A stretch of 64,000 nt of DNA, from contig CALVEC010000009.1 in the NCBI GenBank assembly GCA_944326475.1, positions 18,684 through 82,683 of the forward strand, read 5' to 3'. The position numbers were made by a program, and so were the translations under genes. Shown piece after piece: positions 54,350-62,730 of this stretch. Numbering within the stretch: position 1 is the stretch's first letter; the number at the start of each line of letters is the position of its first letter. The notes below the pieces were generated by a model. The model worked only from the letters and a program-made list of their open reading frames with translations. It did not search any database and had not been told where the DNA came from. Origin of the DNA: Candidatus Gastranaerophilales bacterium (GTDB lineage: Bacteria; Cyanobacteriota; Vampirovibrionia; Gastranaerophilales; Gastranaerophilaceae).

Positions 54350-55924
54350 ATGAAAAAATATTACTTAACAACAGCTATTGATTATGCAAACGGTGCTCCG
54401 CATATCGGGCATGCTTATGAAAAGATACAGACGGATGTGCTTGCGCGTCATTTTCGTCAGAGATATGATGATGTGTATTTTTTGACAGGCACGGACGAGC
54501 ACGGTATAAAAATTCAAAAAACTGCTGCGGCGCAAGGTATGACGCCTAAAGAACTCTGCGATATGAATGCCGGAAAGTTCAGAGAATGCTGGGACGGGCT
54601 TGATATTTCATACAATCAGTTTATCAGAACCACGGATGAACAGCATGAAGCTATTGTTCAAAAAATATTTAAAAAGCTGCAGGATAACGGTGATATCTAT
54701 AAACATTCTTACACAGGACTCTACTGCTCGGGCTGCGAGTCATTTCTTAACCCCCGTGATTTAACGGAAGACGGTCTTTGTCCCGACCATCAGAAAAAAC
54801 CGGAAGAAGTTAAAGAAGAAAACTACTTTTTTAAACTCTCAAAATATAAAGACAAAATTATTGAACACATAAAAAACAACCCGGAATTTATTCAGCCGGA
54901 ATTTAGAGCAAATGAAGTGTTAAACCAGCTTGAACACATTGAAGATATCTCGGTTTCCCGTTCAAAAGAGTCTGTAAGCTGGGGGATACCTGTTTTGGGT
55001 GATGACAGCCAGATAATTTACGTATGGATTGACGCTTTGTCTAACTATATTACAGCACTGGGCTTCGACCCTGAAAATCCTTCTGATAAATTCAATAAAT
55101 ACTGGCCTGCAGATGTTCAGGTTATAGGTAAAGATATACTGAAATTTCATGCGATTTACTGGCCGGCATTTTTGATGGCGCTTGATATTCCGCTTCCGAA
55201 AACTATTTTTGCACACGGCTGGATTACCATAGACCAGACGAAAATGAGCAAATCAATCGGAAACGTTATTGCGCCGAAAGATGTTATGGATGCTTTTGAG
55301 CTTTCTCATCCGGACGCTTTCAGATATTTCATGATGGTTACTGCTCCTGCCGGACGGGACGGAAACTATTCTGATTTGGATTTCAAAGAGAGAGTAAACG
55401 CTGACCTTGCAAACAATATCGGCAACCTTCTGAACAGAACACTCAATATGCAGGTGAAATACTTTGACGGCGAGATAAAGCCTGAATTTGTTACATCATC
55501 TGATGATGAGATAGCGAAAGAGGCGCTGAAAACCGTTGAAGCTGTGAAAGCGAGATTTGACAAATTTGAAGTGGCGGAAGCTGCTCAGGAGATTGTTAAT
55601 TTCTCAAATGTCGTAAACAAATACGTAAACGACACAGCACCGTGGAGTCTTGCAAAAGAAGAAAAAATGGAGGAATGCGCGAAAGTTCTCTATAATGTGC
55701 TTGAGTCGATGAGATTTATCGGTGCACTTCTTGCGCCTTATACTCCTAATATTTCACAGGATATTTACGAACAGTTGAACAGAGAAGAAAAGGCCTGTGA
55801 TGTAAAACTCGATGATTTGAAATGGGGCGGAATCCCTGCGGGTGTAATCACTGAAAAATCGAAAATAAAACCGGTGTTCTTGCGTTTAGATTCAGAAATA
55901 GCAGGAGCTGCAAAAAAAGGATAA
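54350..55924 (+). CDS. metG: methionyl-tRNA synthetase
   Basis: 524 aa class I synthetase. HIGH-type motif HIGH in GAPHIGHAYEKIQTD, zinc site CSGCESFL followed by CPDHQ, WIDALSNYI and KMSKS in TKMSKSIGN. The C-terminal anticodon-binding domain is complete, but the tRNA-binding dimerisation domain found in E. coli MetG is absent, as in many short MetG1 forms. Confidence 0.96.
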   Translation: MKKYYLTTAIDYANGAPHIGHAYEKIQTDVLARHFRQRYDDVYFLTGTDEHGIKIQKTAAAQGMTPKELCDMNAGKFRECWDGLDISYNQFIRTTDEQHEAIVQKIFKKLQDNGDIYKHSYTGLYCSGCESFLNPRDLTEDGLCPDHQKKPEEVKEENYFFKLSKYKDKIIEHIKNNPEFIQPEFRANEVLNQLEHIEDISVSRSKESVSWGIPVLGDDSQIIYVWIDALSNYITALGFDPENPSDKFNKYWPADVQVIGKDILKFHAIYWPAFLMALDIPLPKTIFAHGWITIDQTKMSKSIGNVIAPKDVMDAFELSHPDAFRYFMMVTAPAGRDGNYSDLDFKERVNADLANNIGNLLNRTLNMQVKYFDGEIKPEFVTSSDDEIAKEALKTVEAVKARFDKFEVAEAAQEIVNFSNVVNKYVNDTAPWSLAKEEKMEECAKVLYNVLESMRFIGALLAPYTPNISQDIYEQLNREEKACDVKLDDLKWGGIPAGVITEKSKIKPVFLRLDSEIAGAAKKG

Positions 55925-55984
55925 AAACGCAAAAAAATTTATGTGCGGTTTTTCTATAAATGTGAAAATAAGAAGGGCGGGAAT

Positions 55985-56581
55985 ATGCACATAAATTTTT
56001 TCAACAACTCTAACACCAAATCAAAACAGACTTTTAAAGCGAGATTGTTCGACCAAAACGGACAGCAGATTAAAGCTTTTGATTTGCAAAGCTGTCTTAA
56101 AAACATTGATGTTATGTCAAAAAGAGGCGGAAAGAAAACTGATATTTTTGTTAAAGAATTTATCAGTGAAGATGCAGGCTATGCCGGATATGACAATTAT
56201 GTAAGACTTACTCTCTCAAATCCGTTGTTTGGCGAACAGAGCTTTGTACAGAACCTGCATCACACAACTAACAATCCCGTAAAAGGTGATACAGGCAATG
56301 AATTGTATCACATGGATTTACTTACGGGAATACAAACTAATAATTGTAAAAATTTAGAAAATAAAGCATTCAGAATGTCTTTACTCAAAAAAATACAAAA
56401 AGCTGCCGCACAAAAAGATACGGAAAATATGAATCCGGTAAATATTGTGAATAATATGCTCTCAAAAATTCCGCCGAAAGAACACGGATTTAGCGCAGAA
56501 AGACTCTCTGATTTCAGAACTGTTGCTCAGGATATGCTGGAGCAGATACTTTATAAAGGAATAGAACAAATAAAAAAATAA
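55985..56581 (+). CDS. hypothetical protein, 198 aa
   Basis: ATG at 55985 with GGGCGGG upstream is chosen. An in-frame start at 55943 would add 14 residues. The N-terminus (NFFNNSNTKSKQTFKARLFD) is an Asn/Ser/Lys-rich leader ending in an FKAR step. The core (70-190) is alpha/beta with no membrane segments. Ends in a helix (QDMLEQILYKGIEQIKK). No family recognised. Codon use fits the neighbours. Confidence 0.7.
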   Translation: MHINFFNNSNTKSKQTFKARLFDQNGQQIKAFDLQSCLKNIDVMSKRGGKKTDIFVKEFISEDAGYAGYDNYVRLTLSNPLFGEQSFVQNLHHTTNNPVKGDTGNELYHMDLLTGIQTNNCKNLENKAFRMSLLKKIQKAAAQKDTENMNPVNIVNNMLSKIPPKEHGFSAERLSDFRTVAQDMLEQILYKGIEQIKK

Positions 56582-56667
56582 ATTTTTTGTTCAACTTTCT
56601 ATTTGCACAACGTGTATTTTTTGCTATTTTATAGAATATAAATAACAATCTTTGAATGATGGCAGTT

Positions 56668-57772
56668 ATGACAGATATTGAACAAAAACAAAAAATTGAA
56701 GAATTAAACAGTAAAGTGCTTAAAGCCAAGGAGTGTCTTTGACCTTCCTGCAGTCGAAAAGCGAATAGATGAACTTGAAGCTGAATTGCAGACCCCTGAT
56801 ATTTGGAACAATCCCGACAAAGCTTCTAAACTTTCCCAAGAACTCACTGAAAATAAAAACACGGTAGCTGAAGTGACCGGATGGGAAAGCAAAATTGCAG
56901 ACTGTCTGCTGCTTTTGGAACTCTACGATGAATCGCAGGATGAATCTCTCTGGGAAGAATTGCAGAATGATATAGAAAAGCTTGAAACAGAGCTGACTCA
57001 GTGGGAAATAAAAAAGACCCTATCCGGTGAATATGATGAGAACGGTGCAATTTTAACCGTGAATGCAGGTGCAGGCGGCACTGATGCACAGGATTGGGCG
57101 CAGATGCTTCTCAGGATGTATATGCGCTGGGCTGAGTCAAAAGGCTGGAAGGTTGAACTTTTGGACAAATCTGACGGAGATGAAGCCGGTATAAAATCTG
57201 CGACAATAAAGGTCGACGGAAAATATGCCTTCGGGCTTGCAAGGGCAGAAAGGGGCGTGCACAGACTTGTGCGTATATCTCCTTTTAATGCAAACGGAAA
57301 AAGACAGACTAGTTTTGCAAGCCTTGAAGTAAGCCCTGTTATTGAAGATTTTGAAAAAGAAATTCATATTCCTCCCGAGGATTTGGAAGTTGATACTATG
57401 CGCTCGGGCGGTGCGGGCGGACAGAATGTGAATAAGGTTGAGACGGCAGTTCGTATTTTGCACAAGCCCACCGGTATTGTTGTAAAATGCCAGCAGCAGC
57501 GCTCTCAGCTCCAGAATAAAGAAACAGCAATGCAAATGCTTGCCTCAAAACTTCTCGCTATAAAACAGGCAGAACACGACAAAAAACTTGCTGAGTTAAA
57601 GGGAGAAAATGTAGATATAAATTTTGGTTCCCAGATTCGTTCATACGTATTTCATCCCTATAAAATGGTTAAAGACCACCGTACAAACTATGAAATGGGT
57701 AATGTGGATGCGGTTATGGACGGTGAAATTGACGGATTTATTGAAGCATACTTGAAACAAAATATAAAATAA
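56668..57772 (+). CDS. prfB: peptide chain release factor 2 with programmed +1 frameshift
   Basis: Reads UAA and UGA. The coding path is 56668-56739 (24 codons), then skips T56740 and continues 56741-57772, for 367 aa. The shift site is AAGGAG, TGT, CTT, TGA, C, identical in layout to the E. coli prfB site. Low RF2 stalls the ribosome at TGA, which favours slippage. After the shift the frame gives RF2: SPF tripeptide ([12 protein letters not shown]) and the GGQ motif ([13 protein letters not shown]). In-frame ATGs at 56656, 56659 and 56668 all lack a strong ribosome site. 56668 is chosen. Confidence 0.95.
56728..56743 (+). promoter_or_regulatory. prfB +1 frameshift signal
   Basis: An internal Shine-Dalgarno-like AAGGAG (56728-56733), 3 bp, then slippery CTT (56737-56739), stop TGA (56740-56742) and C. 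Autoregulates release factor 2 levels in bacteria that carry it. Confidence 0.93.
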
Positions 57773-57782
57773 CGGAGAAATA

Positions 57783-58754
57783 ATGACAAAGGATAGAAAA
57801 CAAAAAAAAGGGTTTATAAAAAAGTTTGCATGCTTGATGCTGTTTGCTGTGTGTATATTTGCGGGTTTAAAGACTTTTTCTTATCCTGACACCCTGAAGT
57901 TTGTTCAGATGTCCGATGTACACCTGTCTGACAGAAAAGAAAACACAACCTATAAAATGCTGGCACAATCAAAAGCTCTGTTTAAAGATGAATTATCGCA
58001 AATAAATGCCATACCCAATCTGGATTTTGTGATTGTGACGGGCGATATGACAGACCGCCCCAAAAAAGAATTAATCACTGAATTTTTAACAGGCATGAAC
58101 AGTTTAAATGCACCGTGGTATTCATCTTTTGGAAATCATGATTTAGTGTTCGGCAGTGATATATCAAGAGAAGATTATGTAAAACTGTTAAAACAGAACA
58201 ACAAAAGCTATAAATTCGACAAATCATACTATGCATTTACACCTAAAAAAGGCTACAGAGTAATTGTTCTTGACTGTATAAACAATACAAAATTTACGGC
58301 AAACGGAAAGATTCCCAAAGAACAGCTAACCTGGCTTGATGAAGAACTTTCAACTGCACAAAAAAACGGTGAAGTTCCTATGCTGTTTATGCATTGTCCT
58401 TTATATGAACCATTTTCGAGTTTTCATCACAGAATGCTAAACCCTGATGAAATTTATGCTGTGCTGAAAAAACATAAAACCCCGATTGCTATATTCAGCG
58501 GACACTATCATGCAACAAAAATATACAAAGAGGGGAACATACTCCACGTAAGCACTCCCTCACTCGTTTCATATCCCAACGCTTTCAGGGTTGTAACAGT
58601 AAATAATTTACCCAAAAAAGTTGTATTTAAGTTTGAATTTAAAGAGACAGGACTGAAAGAAATTCAGAAAAAAGCAAAACTGATACTGTTTTCCTCGAAT
58701 ATATACTACGGAGAAGAAACAGACAGGCAGGGAACGTTTGTTCTGGACAAATAG
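57783..58754 (+). CDS. calcineurin-like metallophosphoesterase, secreted or membrane-anchored
   Basis: 323 aa. N-terminal hydrophobic segment (about 14-33) after a basic tail looks like a signal anchor. Metal-ligand motifs in order: SDVHLS (DxH), VTGDMTD (GD), FGNHD (GNHD), then SGHYHATK (GHxH). Family of phosphodiesterases acting on lipids or nucleotides. Substrate unknown. CGGAG site. It follows prfB by 10 bp. Confidence 0.88.
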   Translation: MTKDRKQKKGFIKKFACLMLFAVCIFAGLKTFSYPDTLKFVQMSDVHLSDRKENTTYKMLAQSKALFKDELSQINAIPNLDFVIVTGDMTDRPKKELITEFLTGMNSLNAPWYSSFGNHDLVFGSDISREDYVKLLKQNNKSYKFDKSYYAFTPKKGYRVIVLDCINNTKFTANGKIPKEQLTWLDEELSTAQKNGEVPMLFMHCPLYEPFSSFHHRMLNPDEIYAVLKKHKTPIAIFSGHYHATKIYKEGNILHVSTPSLVSYPNAFRVVTVNNLPKKVVFKFEFKETGLKEIQKKAKLILFSSNIYYGEETDRQGTFVLDK

Positions 58755-58775
58755 CATAAAATAACATAATATTTA

Positions 58776-58781
58776 TATAAT
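58776..58781 (+). promoter_or_regulatory. -10 box (TATAAT) abutting the metallo-beta-lactamase-fold gene
   Basis: TATAAT 6 bp before the ATG at 58788 and no Shine-Dalgarno. No convincing -35. Confidence 0.4.
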
Positions 58782-58787
58782 TAATTG

Positions 58788-59738
58788 ATGGATAACGGTT
58801 ATATGCAAGATTCAAAAAATAAATTCAGTGTAAAATTTCGCGGAGTTCGGGGCAGCTACCCGACTCCGGATTTGAGTTTTATGAAATACGGCGGCAATAC
58901 TGCATGCGTTGAAGTAAACGTCAATAACCGCCTTATTTTCCTCGATGCCGGCACCGGGCTTATAAACGCAGGGAATGATATGTTGAAAGACTATATTGTT
59001 TCGTCGCATAGTGTCCCAATGACTGCTACTTTGCTGTTGAGTCATTTGCATCAGGATCATATTCAGGGGATTCCTTTTTTTAAACCGATTTTTGTTCGTT
59101 CGTCGCTGATAAACCTTGTAAGTAACGTTGAATACGGAAATCAGTTGGACGAAACGGTTTCTTCTTTATTGTTTGATGAAACATTTCCTTTGGATTTGGC
59201 AGATATTTCAGCGGATATAAACTTTTTTAATATAAATGACAATTATATCCTCGTGTTCCAGGAGGATGCAGATGTTCCTGAAATTATAAAGGTGGAATCC
59301 GATGAAGACTACCGGCCCCAGGGAGATGAAGTTGTTATAAGCTGTTTGAAATTGAATTGTCATCCGAAACGAGGTGTACTTGTATATAAAATTGCATATC
59401 AGGATAAGTCTGTTGTTTATGCAACTGACAAAGAGGGATATGTTGGCGGAGATAAAAGACTTTCTATGTTTGCAAGAGACACTGACCTTTTGATACATGA
59501 CGCCCAATACACAACCGAAGAATACCTGAACCCTTGTGTTTCAAAACAGGGATACGGGCATTCCACGTTTGATATGGCATTAGAGGCATACAGCCAGTCA
59601 CACGCAAAATCACTCGCTTTCTTCCATCTTGACCCTAATTATACCGATGAAATGTTGATTGAGATTGAAAATCATTATACTAAAATATGTAATAATGTAT
59701 TTATACCCAAAGAAGGTCAGGAAATTACTATTTTATGA
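58788..59738 (+). CDS. metallo-beta-lactamase-fold hydrolase, 316 aa
   Basis: HLHQDH (the HxHxDH zinc motif) at about residue 86, LLSHLHQDHIQGIPF, an internal DKEGY region and a C-terminal H. RGVRGSYPTPD near the start is typical of the cyclic-phosphodiesterase-like/MBL group that acts on phosphodiesters. ATG 58788 is preferred; a TTG three bases earlier and an ATG at 58803 are in frame. Overlaps the next gene by 4 bp. Confidence 0.88.
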   Translation: MDNGYMQDSKNKFSVKFRGVRGSYPTPDLSFMKYGGNTACVEVNVNNRLIFLDAGTGLINAGNDMLKDYIVSSHSVPMTATLLLSHLHQDHIQGIPFFKPIFVRSSLINLVSNVEYGNQLDETVSSLLFDETFPLDLADISADINFFNINDNYILVFQEDADVPEIIKVESDEDYRPQGDEVVISCLKLNCHPKRGVLVYKIAYQDKSVVYATDKEGYVGGDKRLSMFARDTDLLIHDAQYTTEEYLNPCVSKQGYGHSTFDMALEAYSQSHAKSLAFFHLDPNYTDEMLIEIENHYTKICNNVFIPKEGQEITIL

Positions 59739-60295
59739 AAAAGTTTTTAATAATTTTATGTTTGGCGCTGTATCCTTTGAGCTGTTTTGCCAGAGAACCG
59801 TTTTTGAAGTTTGAAATAGATGCGGAAAAAAATGCCAACAGTCATAACAATATGGGACTGATTTATGTTCAAGACCGGTATTATGCGGCTGCAATAAAGG
59901 AATTTCAGACTGCAATACTCCTCTGTCCCGACAAACAATCATCGGCAATTTATTACACAAACCTTGCAAATGTTTATATGAAAATAGGCTACCCCGCTCT
60001 CGCTCAGGACACTCTGGAGAGAGCTATAAGACTTTATCCCATGAATTTTTCATATTACCAGGACGTTGTGCAAGCCTATAAGCAGCAAGGACTTTTGGAA
60101 TCGAAATTAAAGCAGTATGAAAACGATATAAAAAATCCGATGTCTGAAATTTTTGTCGGGTTGATTTTGATTGAACTGGGCAGAGTCCGGGAAGGTTTGA
60201 GTACACTTCACGAATTTTGCCTTATTGAACCGGACTTGATTATCTCCCGCGGGGTTATGAATTATATAAAAACAAACAGCAATGTTAGAATGTGA
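59735..60295 (+). CDS. secreted TPR protein, 186 aa
   Basis: Signal peptide (about 1-19, FLIILCLALYPLSCFA). TPR repeats at about 35-70 (NMGLIYVQDRYYAAAIKEFQTA) and 73-105 (TNLANVYMKIGYPALAQDTLE), with a third partial one. ATGA overlap with the upstream gene. Probably periplasmic protein-protein interaction. No enzyme motif. Confidence 0.85.
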   Translation: MKKFLIILCLALYPLSCFAREPFLKFEIDAEKNANSHNNMGLIYVQDRYYAAAIKEFQTAILLCPDKQSSAIYYTNLANVYMKIGYPALAQDTLERAIRLYPMNFSYYQDVVQAYKQQGLLESKLKQYENDIKNPMSEIFVGLILIELGRVREGLSTLHEFCLIEPDLIISRGVMNYIKTNSNVRM

Positions 60296-60355
60296 AGTAA
60301 TTGGAAAGACTCTGAATAATATTTTTTAGCAGTTGCCTTGAAATATAATGAAAAT

Positions 60356-60485
60356 ATGCAATAATGACAAAAGCAGATTAACATTGAAGCCTAGAAATTC
60401 GCTGGCTGGGCGCATGGGCAATGTCATACGACAACCCCGGATGATTGGGTGGCGACAGTCCTTTGTTAATCTGTTTTCTGTTTTC
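60356..60485 (+). ncRNA. candidate small structured RNA, unknown family
   Basis: A TATAAT (60344-60349) would start transcription near 60356. Eighteen bases later CAGATTAACA (60374-60383) pairs perfectly with TGTTAATCTG (60464-60473) across an 80-bp GC-richer interior that itself holds short stems (TGTC/GACA). The closing stem is followed by TTTTCTGTTTTC, like a terminator. No gene is recognisable inside. The interior is visibly more GC-rich than its flanks. Could instead be an integrated fragment. Confidence 0.35.
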
Positions 60486-60492
60486 ATAGAAC

Positions 60493-60602
60493 GGGTTCGA
60501 CTGAGCGACGCTTGCGTTGCGATTTTAGATTTTTAGAGACAGGAGGTCACTGGTTCATCAAATCCGCCTGTGCAATCAAAGATTGCTGCACTGCGCAAGC
60601 TG
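60493..60602 (-). repeat. tRNA-Met-derived composite repeat, copy A (degraded)
   Basis: Left-most of three related copies. It contains a remnant of the tRNA-Met 3' end (GGGTTCGA, 60493-60500), the 35-bp hairpin element (60501-60535), an inverted tRNA piece (AGGAGGTCACTGGTTC, 60541-60556) and a second hairpin GCAATC-AAA-GATTGC with flanking ACTGCGCAAGC. The last part is nearly identical to copy C. Two minus-strand reading frames ending in the same residues arise only from this shared DNA. Confidence 0.7.
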
Positions 60603-60633
60603 ATTTGGCTGTTATTGATTGATTTTGCAAGGG

Positions 60634-60662
60634 TTGAATAGCATACTTCAATGTGATACAAT
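60634..60662 (+). promoter_or_regulatory. promoter of the toxin-antitoxin pair
   Basis: TTGAAT (60634-60639), 17-bp spacer, TACAAT (60657-60662). The -10 lies inside the operator repeats. Confidence 0.65.
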
Positions 60663-60680
60663 GTAATACAAAGTAAGACA
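60651..60680 (+). promoter_or_regulatory. operator: three 10-bp direct repeats before the antitoxin gene
   Basis: ATGTGATACA, ATGTAATACA and AAGTAAGACA follow one another without gaps, one repeat per helical turn, and cover the -10 box. Ribbon-helix-helix antitoxins bind such arrays cooperatively, so autorepression is likely. Binding is inferred. Confidence 0.6.
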
Positions 60681-60691
60681 AAGGAGAAAAT

Positions 60692-60922
60692 ATGTCCTCA
60701 GAACAATTTTCATTAAGAATCCCCAAAGGTACAAAAGAAAAACTTGAAGAACTTGCAAAAGCTACAGGCAGGACAAAGGCATTTTTAGCTATTGAAGCCA
60801 TTGAAAAATACCTTGAGCTTGAATCCTGGCAGATTAGTGCAATTCAAAAGGGCATTAAAGATATTGATAACGGAAAACATGTATCAATTGATGATGTCAA
60901 AAAAGAATGGGGCATTGAGTAG
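60692..60922 (+). CDS. ribbon-helix-helix antitoxin, 76 aa
   Basis: RHH fold: SLRIPKGTKEKLEELAKATGRTKAFLAIEAIEKYL at residues 6-42, then a C-terminal tail likely to wrap the toxin. AAAGGAG ribosome site. Overlaps the toxin gene by one base (stop TAG and start GTG), the usual coupling of type II pairs. Autorepressor of its own promoter through the three 10-bp repeats (inference). Confidence 0.9.
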   Translation: MSSEQFSLRIPKGTKEKLEELAKATGRTKAFLAIEAIEKYLELESWQISAIQKGIKDIDNGKHVSIDDVKKEWGIE

Positions 60923-61203
60923 TGGAAGTAAGATTTTCAGAGAGTTCTTTAGGGGATTTACGTTCAATCCGAGAGTACATTTGTGCAAACAATGAAGAAG
61001 CAGCTAAAAAGGTTGTAGCACATATACTTGAACAGGCAGAAACTATTTTAGCTCCCAATCCTGCAATCGGCAGAGCAGGGAGAGTCCTGGGGACGCGAGA
61101 GTTTGTTATTTCAAAATATCCGTATATTTTGCCGTATCAAGTGAGGGAAAACACAATTTACATATTGAGGGTATTGCATACTTCTAGGAAGTGGAAGATA
61201 TAG
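60922..61203 (+). CDS. RelE/ParE-family toxin, 93 aa
   Basis: RelE/ParE fold: VRFSESSLGDLRSIREYI, NPAIGRAGRVLGTREFVISKYPYILPYQVRENTIYILRVLH and a terminal HTSRKW. ParE- and RelE-like proteins act on gyrase or on ribosome-bound mRNA respectively; the sequence does not distinguish them. GTG start overlapping the antitoxin stop. Confidence 0.9.
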   Translation: MEVRFSESSLGDLRSIREYICANNEEAAKKVVAHILEQAETILAPNPAIGRAGRVLGTREFVISKYPYILPYQVRENTIYILRVLHTSRKWKI

Positions 61204-61222
61204 GTTCAAATGATAAAAGAAA

Positions 61223-61296
61223 TAGCATAGACTGGGTTGGACTGAGCGACGCTTGCGTTGCGATTTTAGATTTTTAGTGACCTCCCGGGTATGAGC
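61223..61296 (-). pseudogene. tRNA-Met 3' half interrupted by hairpin element, copy B
   Basis: TAGCATAGACTGGGTTGGA (61223-61241) matches the 3' end of the intact tRNA-Met at 18 of 19 positions. Then a 35-bp hairpin element (61242-61276), then GTGACCTCCCGGGTATGAGC (61277-61296), a perfect match to the tRNA from variable arm to anticodon (CAT). Compared with the intact tRNA, the element replaces the four bases ACCA of the T-arm. The 5' half of the tRNA is missing. It is not a working tRNA. Confidence 0.8.
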
Positions 61297-61455
61297 TCTA
61301 TCTTTGACTTTTTGTTGAAACAAAAATTCAATAAAATCAATATTTTTTAAGATATGAAACTTTTCCAAAAATGCTAAAACTTCATACCAATTACCCACAG
61401 ATTACACACAGTTTTTTTGAAAATATTTTTATCCAATAAATTAATTGTGTATTAG

Positions 61456-62271
61456 TTAAAATTTAATCTCTAAACCCGAACCTGATTCTTTTATATTTGT
61501 GATTGAATTTAATCGGCATTGAGCTTGAAATCCTGTGCAATGACAAGCATACAATGAGCTCAGATTAAGATTTTTCAGATATTCAGCAGTACTTTCCAAT
61601 TGTTTTTGTGTGACATTTTCCAAATGCAAACCGCCTATAATTGAAAATATTTTGTCTGCTTTACAAACTTGTTTTGCATGCTCACATATATTTACAATTC
61701 CGGCATGAGAACAACCCGTAATTATAACAAGCCCTTTTCCTGTTTTTAGAGCAACAGCACTGTCATCCTGGACAAAGTCAGGAACATTGGATTCTTTTAA
61801 CAAGCCCACCGGTTGTTTAGCCTCAAAGTCATTATTTCTTGGTATTTCTCCGAGAAAGACAATATTGTCTGTTATAAAATAAGGTTCTTTAGTATATTTG
61901 ATATTAAAAATTGAGTCTACACGTTTTTTTTCAACAGGACACCCAAAATCACCGTCAATGTCATCATAGCGTTGACAAAATACATCAGGACAAGCAATGA
62001 TTTTTGGTTTGTGCTTCGTATCTTCAAATAAATCTAAAAGATATTTCAATCCTCCAGTATGGTCATTATGTCCGTGTGAAAGAACAACATAATTAAGATT
62101 TTTCAAATTTTTATCTAACTTTTTCGCATTTTTTAAAAAGACATCAGAATAACCCGTGTCAAAAAGAATATTTTTGCCATCTGCCTCAATCAAAAAGGAT
62201 AAAGCAGGCTCACCTAAAAAATATCTGTCAGTAATTGTATTGTTGTCAACGAGTATTGTAATAATATTCAT
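61456..62271 (-). CDS. metallo-beta-lactamase-fold hydrolase, 271 aa
   Basis: LSHGHNDHTGGLKYL carries the HxHxDH motif. CSHAGIVNICEHA and the C-terminal GFQAQC block resemble the dihydropterin/RFA-P-synthase-like group of MBL proteins. No signal peptide. Preceded without a gap by the 99-aa gene, so the pair is probably one operon. It lies between tRNA-Met repeat copies B and C, with AT-rich flanks, so it may be an acquired cassette. Confidence 0.85.
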   Translation of the reverse strand: MNIITILVDNNTITDRYFLGEPALSFLIEADGKNILFDTGYSDVFLKNAKKLDKNLKNLNYVVLSHGHNDHTGGLKYLLDLFEDTKHKPKIIACPDVFCQRYDDIDGDFGCPVEKKRVDSIFNIKYTKEPYFITDNIVFLGEIPRNNDFEAKQPVGLLKESNVPDFVQDDSAVALKTGKGLVIITGCSHAGIVNICEHAKQVCKADKIFSIIGGLHLENVTQKQLESTAEYLKNLNLSSLYACHCTGFQAQCRLNSITNIKESGSGLEIKF

Positions 62272-62571
62272 TTATTTAACTTCTCTTAATTCCATAATAT
62301 AATCTTTTCTCTCATCTATAACTGTATAGCGTTCAAATCTATCTTTTGCAATTATTGCATCTAAATAAGACTTTAATTTATTTGTGTTGCCAATAATTTT
62401 AAATGTTCCTATTTGTGGTTCTGATAAATCACTAATATCTAATTTATTAAATTGATTCCCAATATATATTTTCACCGGTTCACCGGCTATGTCCTTTGCA
62501 TATTCTTTTACGTATTCAAAGATTTCTTTTCTTATTTGTGGATTATTTTCAGTCACTGGTTTTTTAAACAT
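62272..62571 (-). CDS. hypothetical protein, 99 aa
   Basis: Alpha/beta protein with EIFEYVKEYAKDIAGEPVKIYIGNQF and YTVIDERKDYIMELREVK. Stop directly abuts the MBL start codon. No ribosome site before the ATG (AT-rich). Copy C of the tRNA-Met-derived repeat starts 8 bp upstream, so its promoter probably lies within the repeat or beyond. No family recognised. Confidence 0.6.
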   Translation of the reverse strand: MFKKPVTENNPQIRKEIFEYVKEYAKDIAGEPVKIYIGNQFNKLDISDLSEPQIGTFKIIGNTNKLKSYLDAIIAKDRFERYTVIDERKDYIMELREVK

Positions 62572-62578
62572 GAAAAAA

Positions 62579-62699
62579 TAGCATAGACTGGGTTCGACTG
62601 AGCGACGCTTGCGTTGCGATTTTAGATTTTTAGTGACAGGAGGTCACTGGTTCGACAAATCCGCCTGTGCAATCAAAGATTGCTGCACTGCGCAAGCTG
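62579..62699 (-). repeat. tRNA-Met-derived composite repeat, copy C
   Basis: TAGCATAGACTGGGTTCGA (62579-62597) equals the last 19 bases of tRNA-Met. Next come the same 35-bp hairpin element as in copies A and B (62598-62632), GTGAC, an inverted tRNA stretch GGAGGTCACTGGTTCGA, and the shared block ending in GCAATC-AAA-GATTGC (within 62656-62699). It ends 32 bp before the terminator of the intact tRNA. Confidence 0.75.
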
Positions 62700-62730
62700 C
62701 GCTTGCTTCGTAACGGCGGTCATATCTAAT

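Noticed and set aside
55925..55955. Terminator after metG
   Set aside because: The stem (AAAACGC/GCGGTTTT) is interrupted and weak.
60374..60473. Integron attC site
   Set aside because: The inverted repeat is within the attC size range, but the core (GTTRRRY) is not matched (GTTAATC), and no similar sites or integrase are present.
60348..60536. 62-aa plus-strand frame across the candidate small RNA and copy A
   Set aside because: No ribosome site, and the C-terminus is encoded by the repeat element. Better explained as RNA plus repeat.
60547..60801. Minus-strand frame sharing its last 15 residues with one at 62644-62844
   Set aside because: The shared ending comes from the duplicated tRNA-derived repeat DNA. 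Neither has a start signal, and the first runs antisense through the antitoxin gene.
61111..61398. Minus-strand frame spanning copy B
   Set aside because: Its middle is the tRNA remnant and the hairpin element. A chimeric frame without ribosome site.
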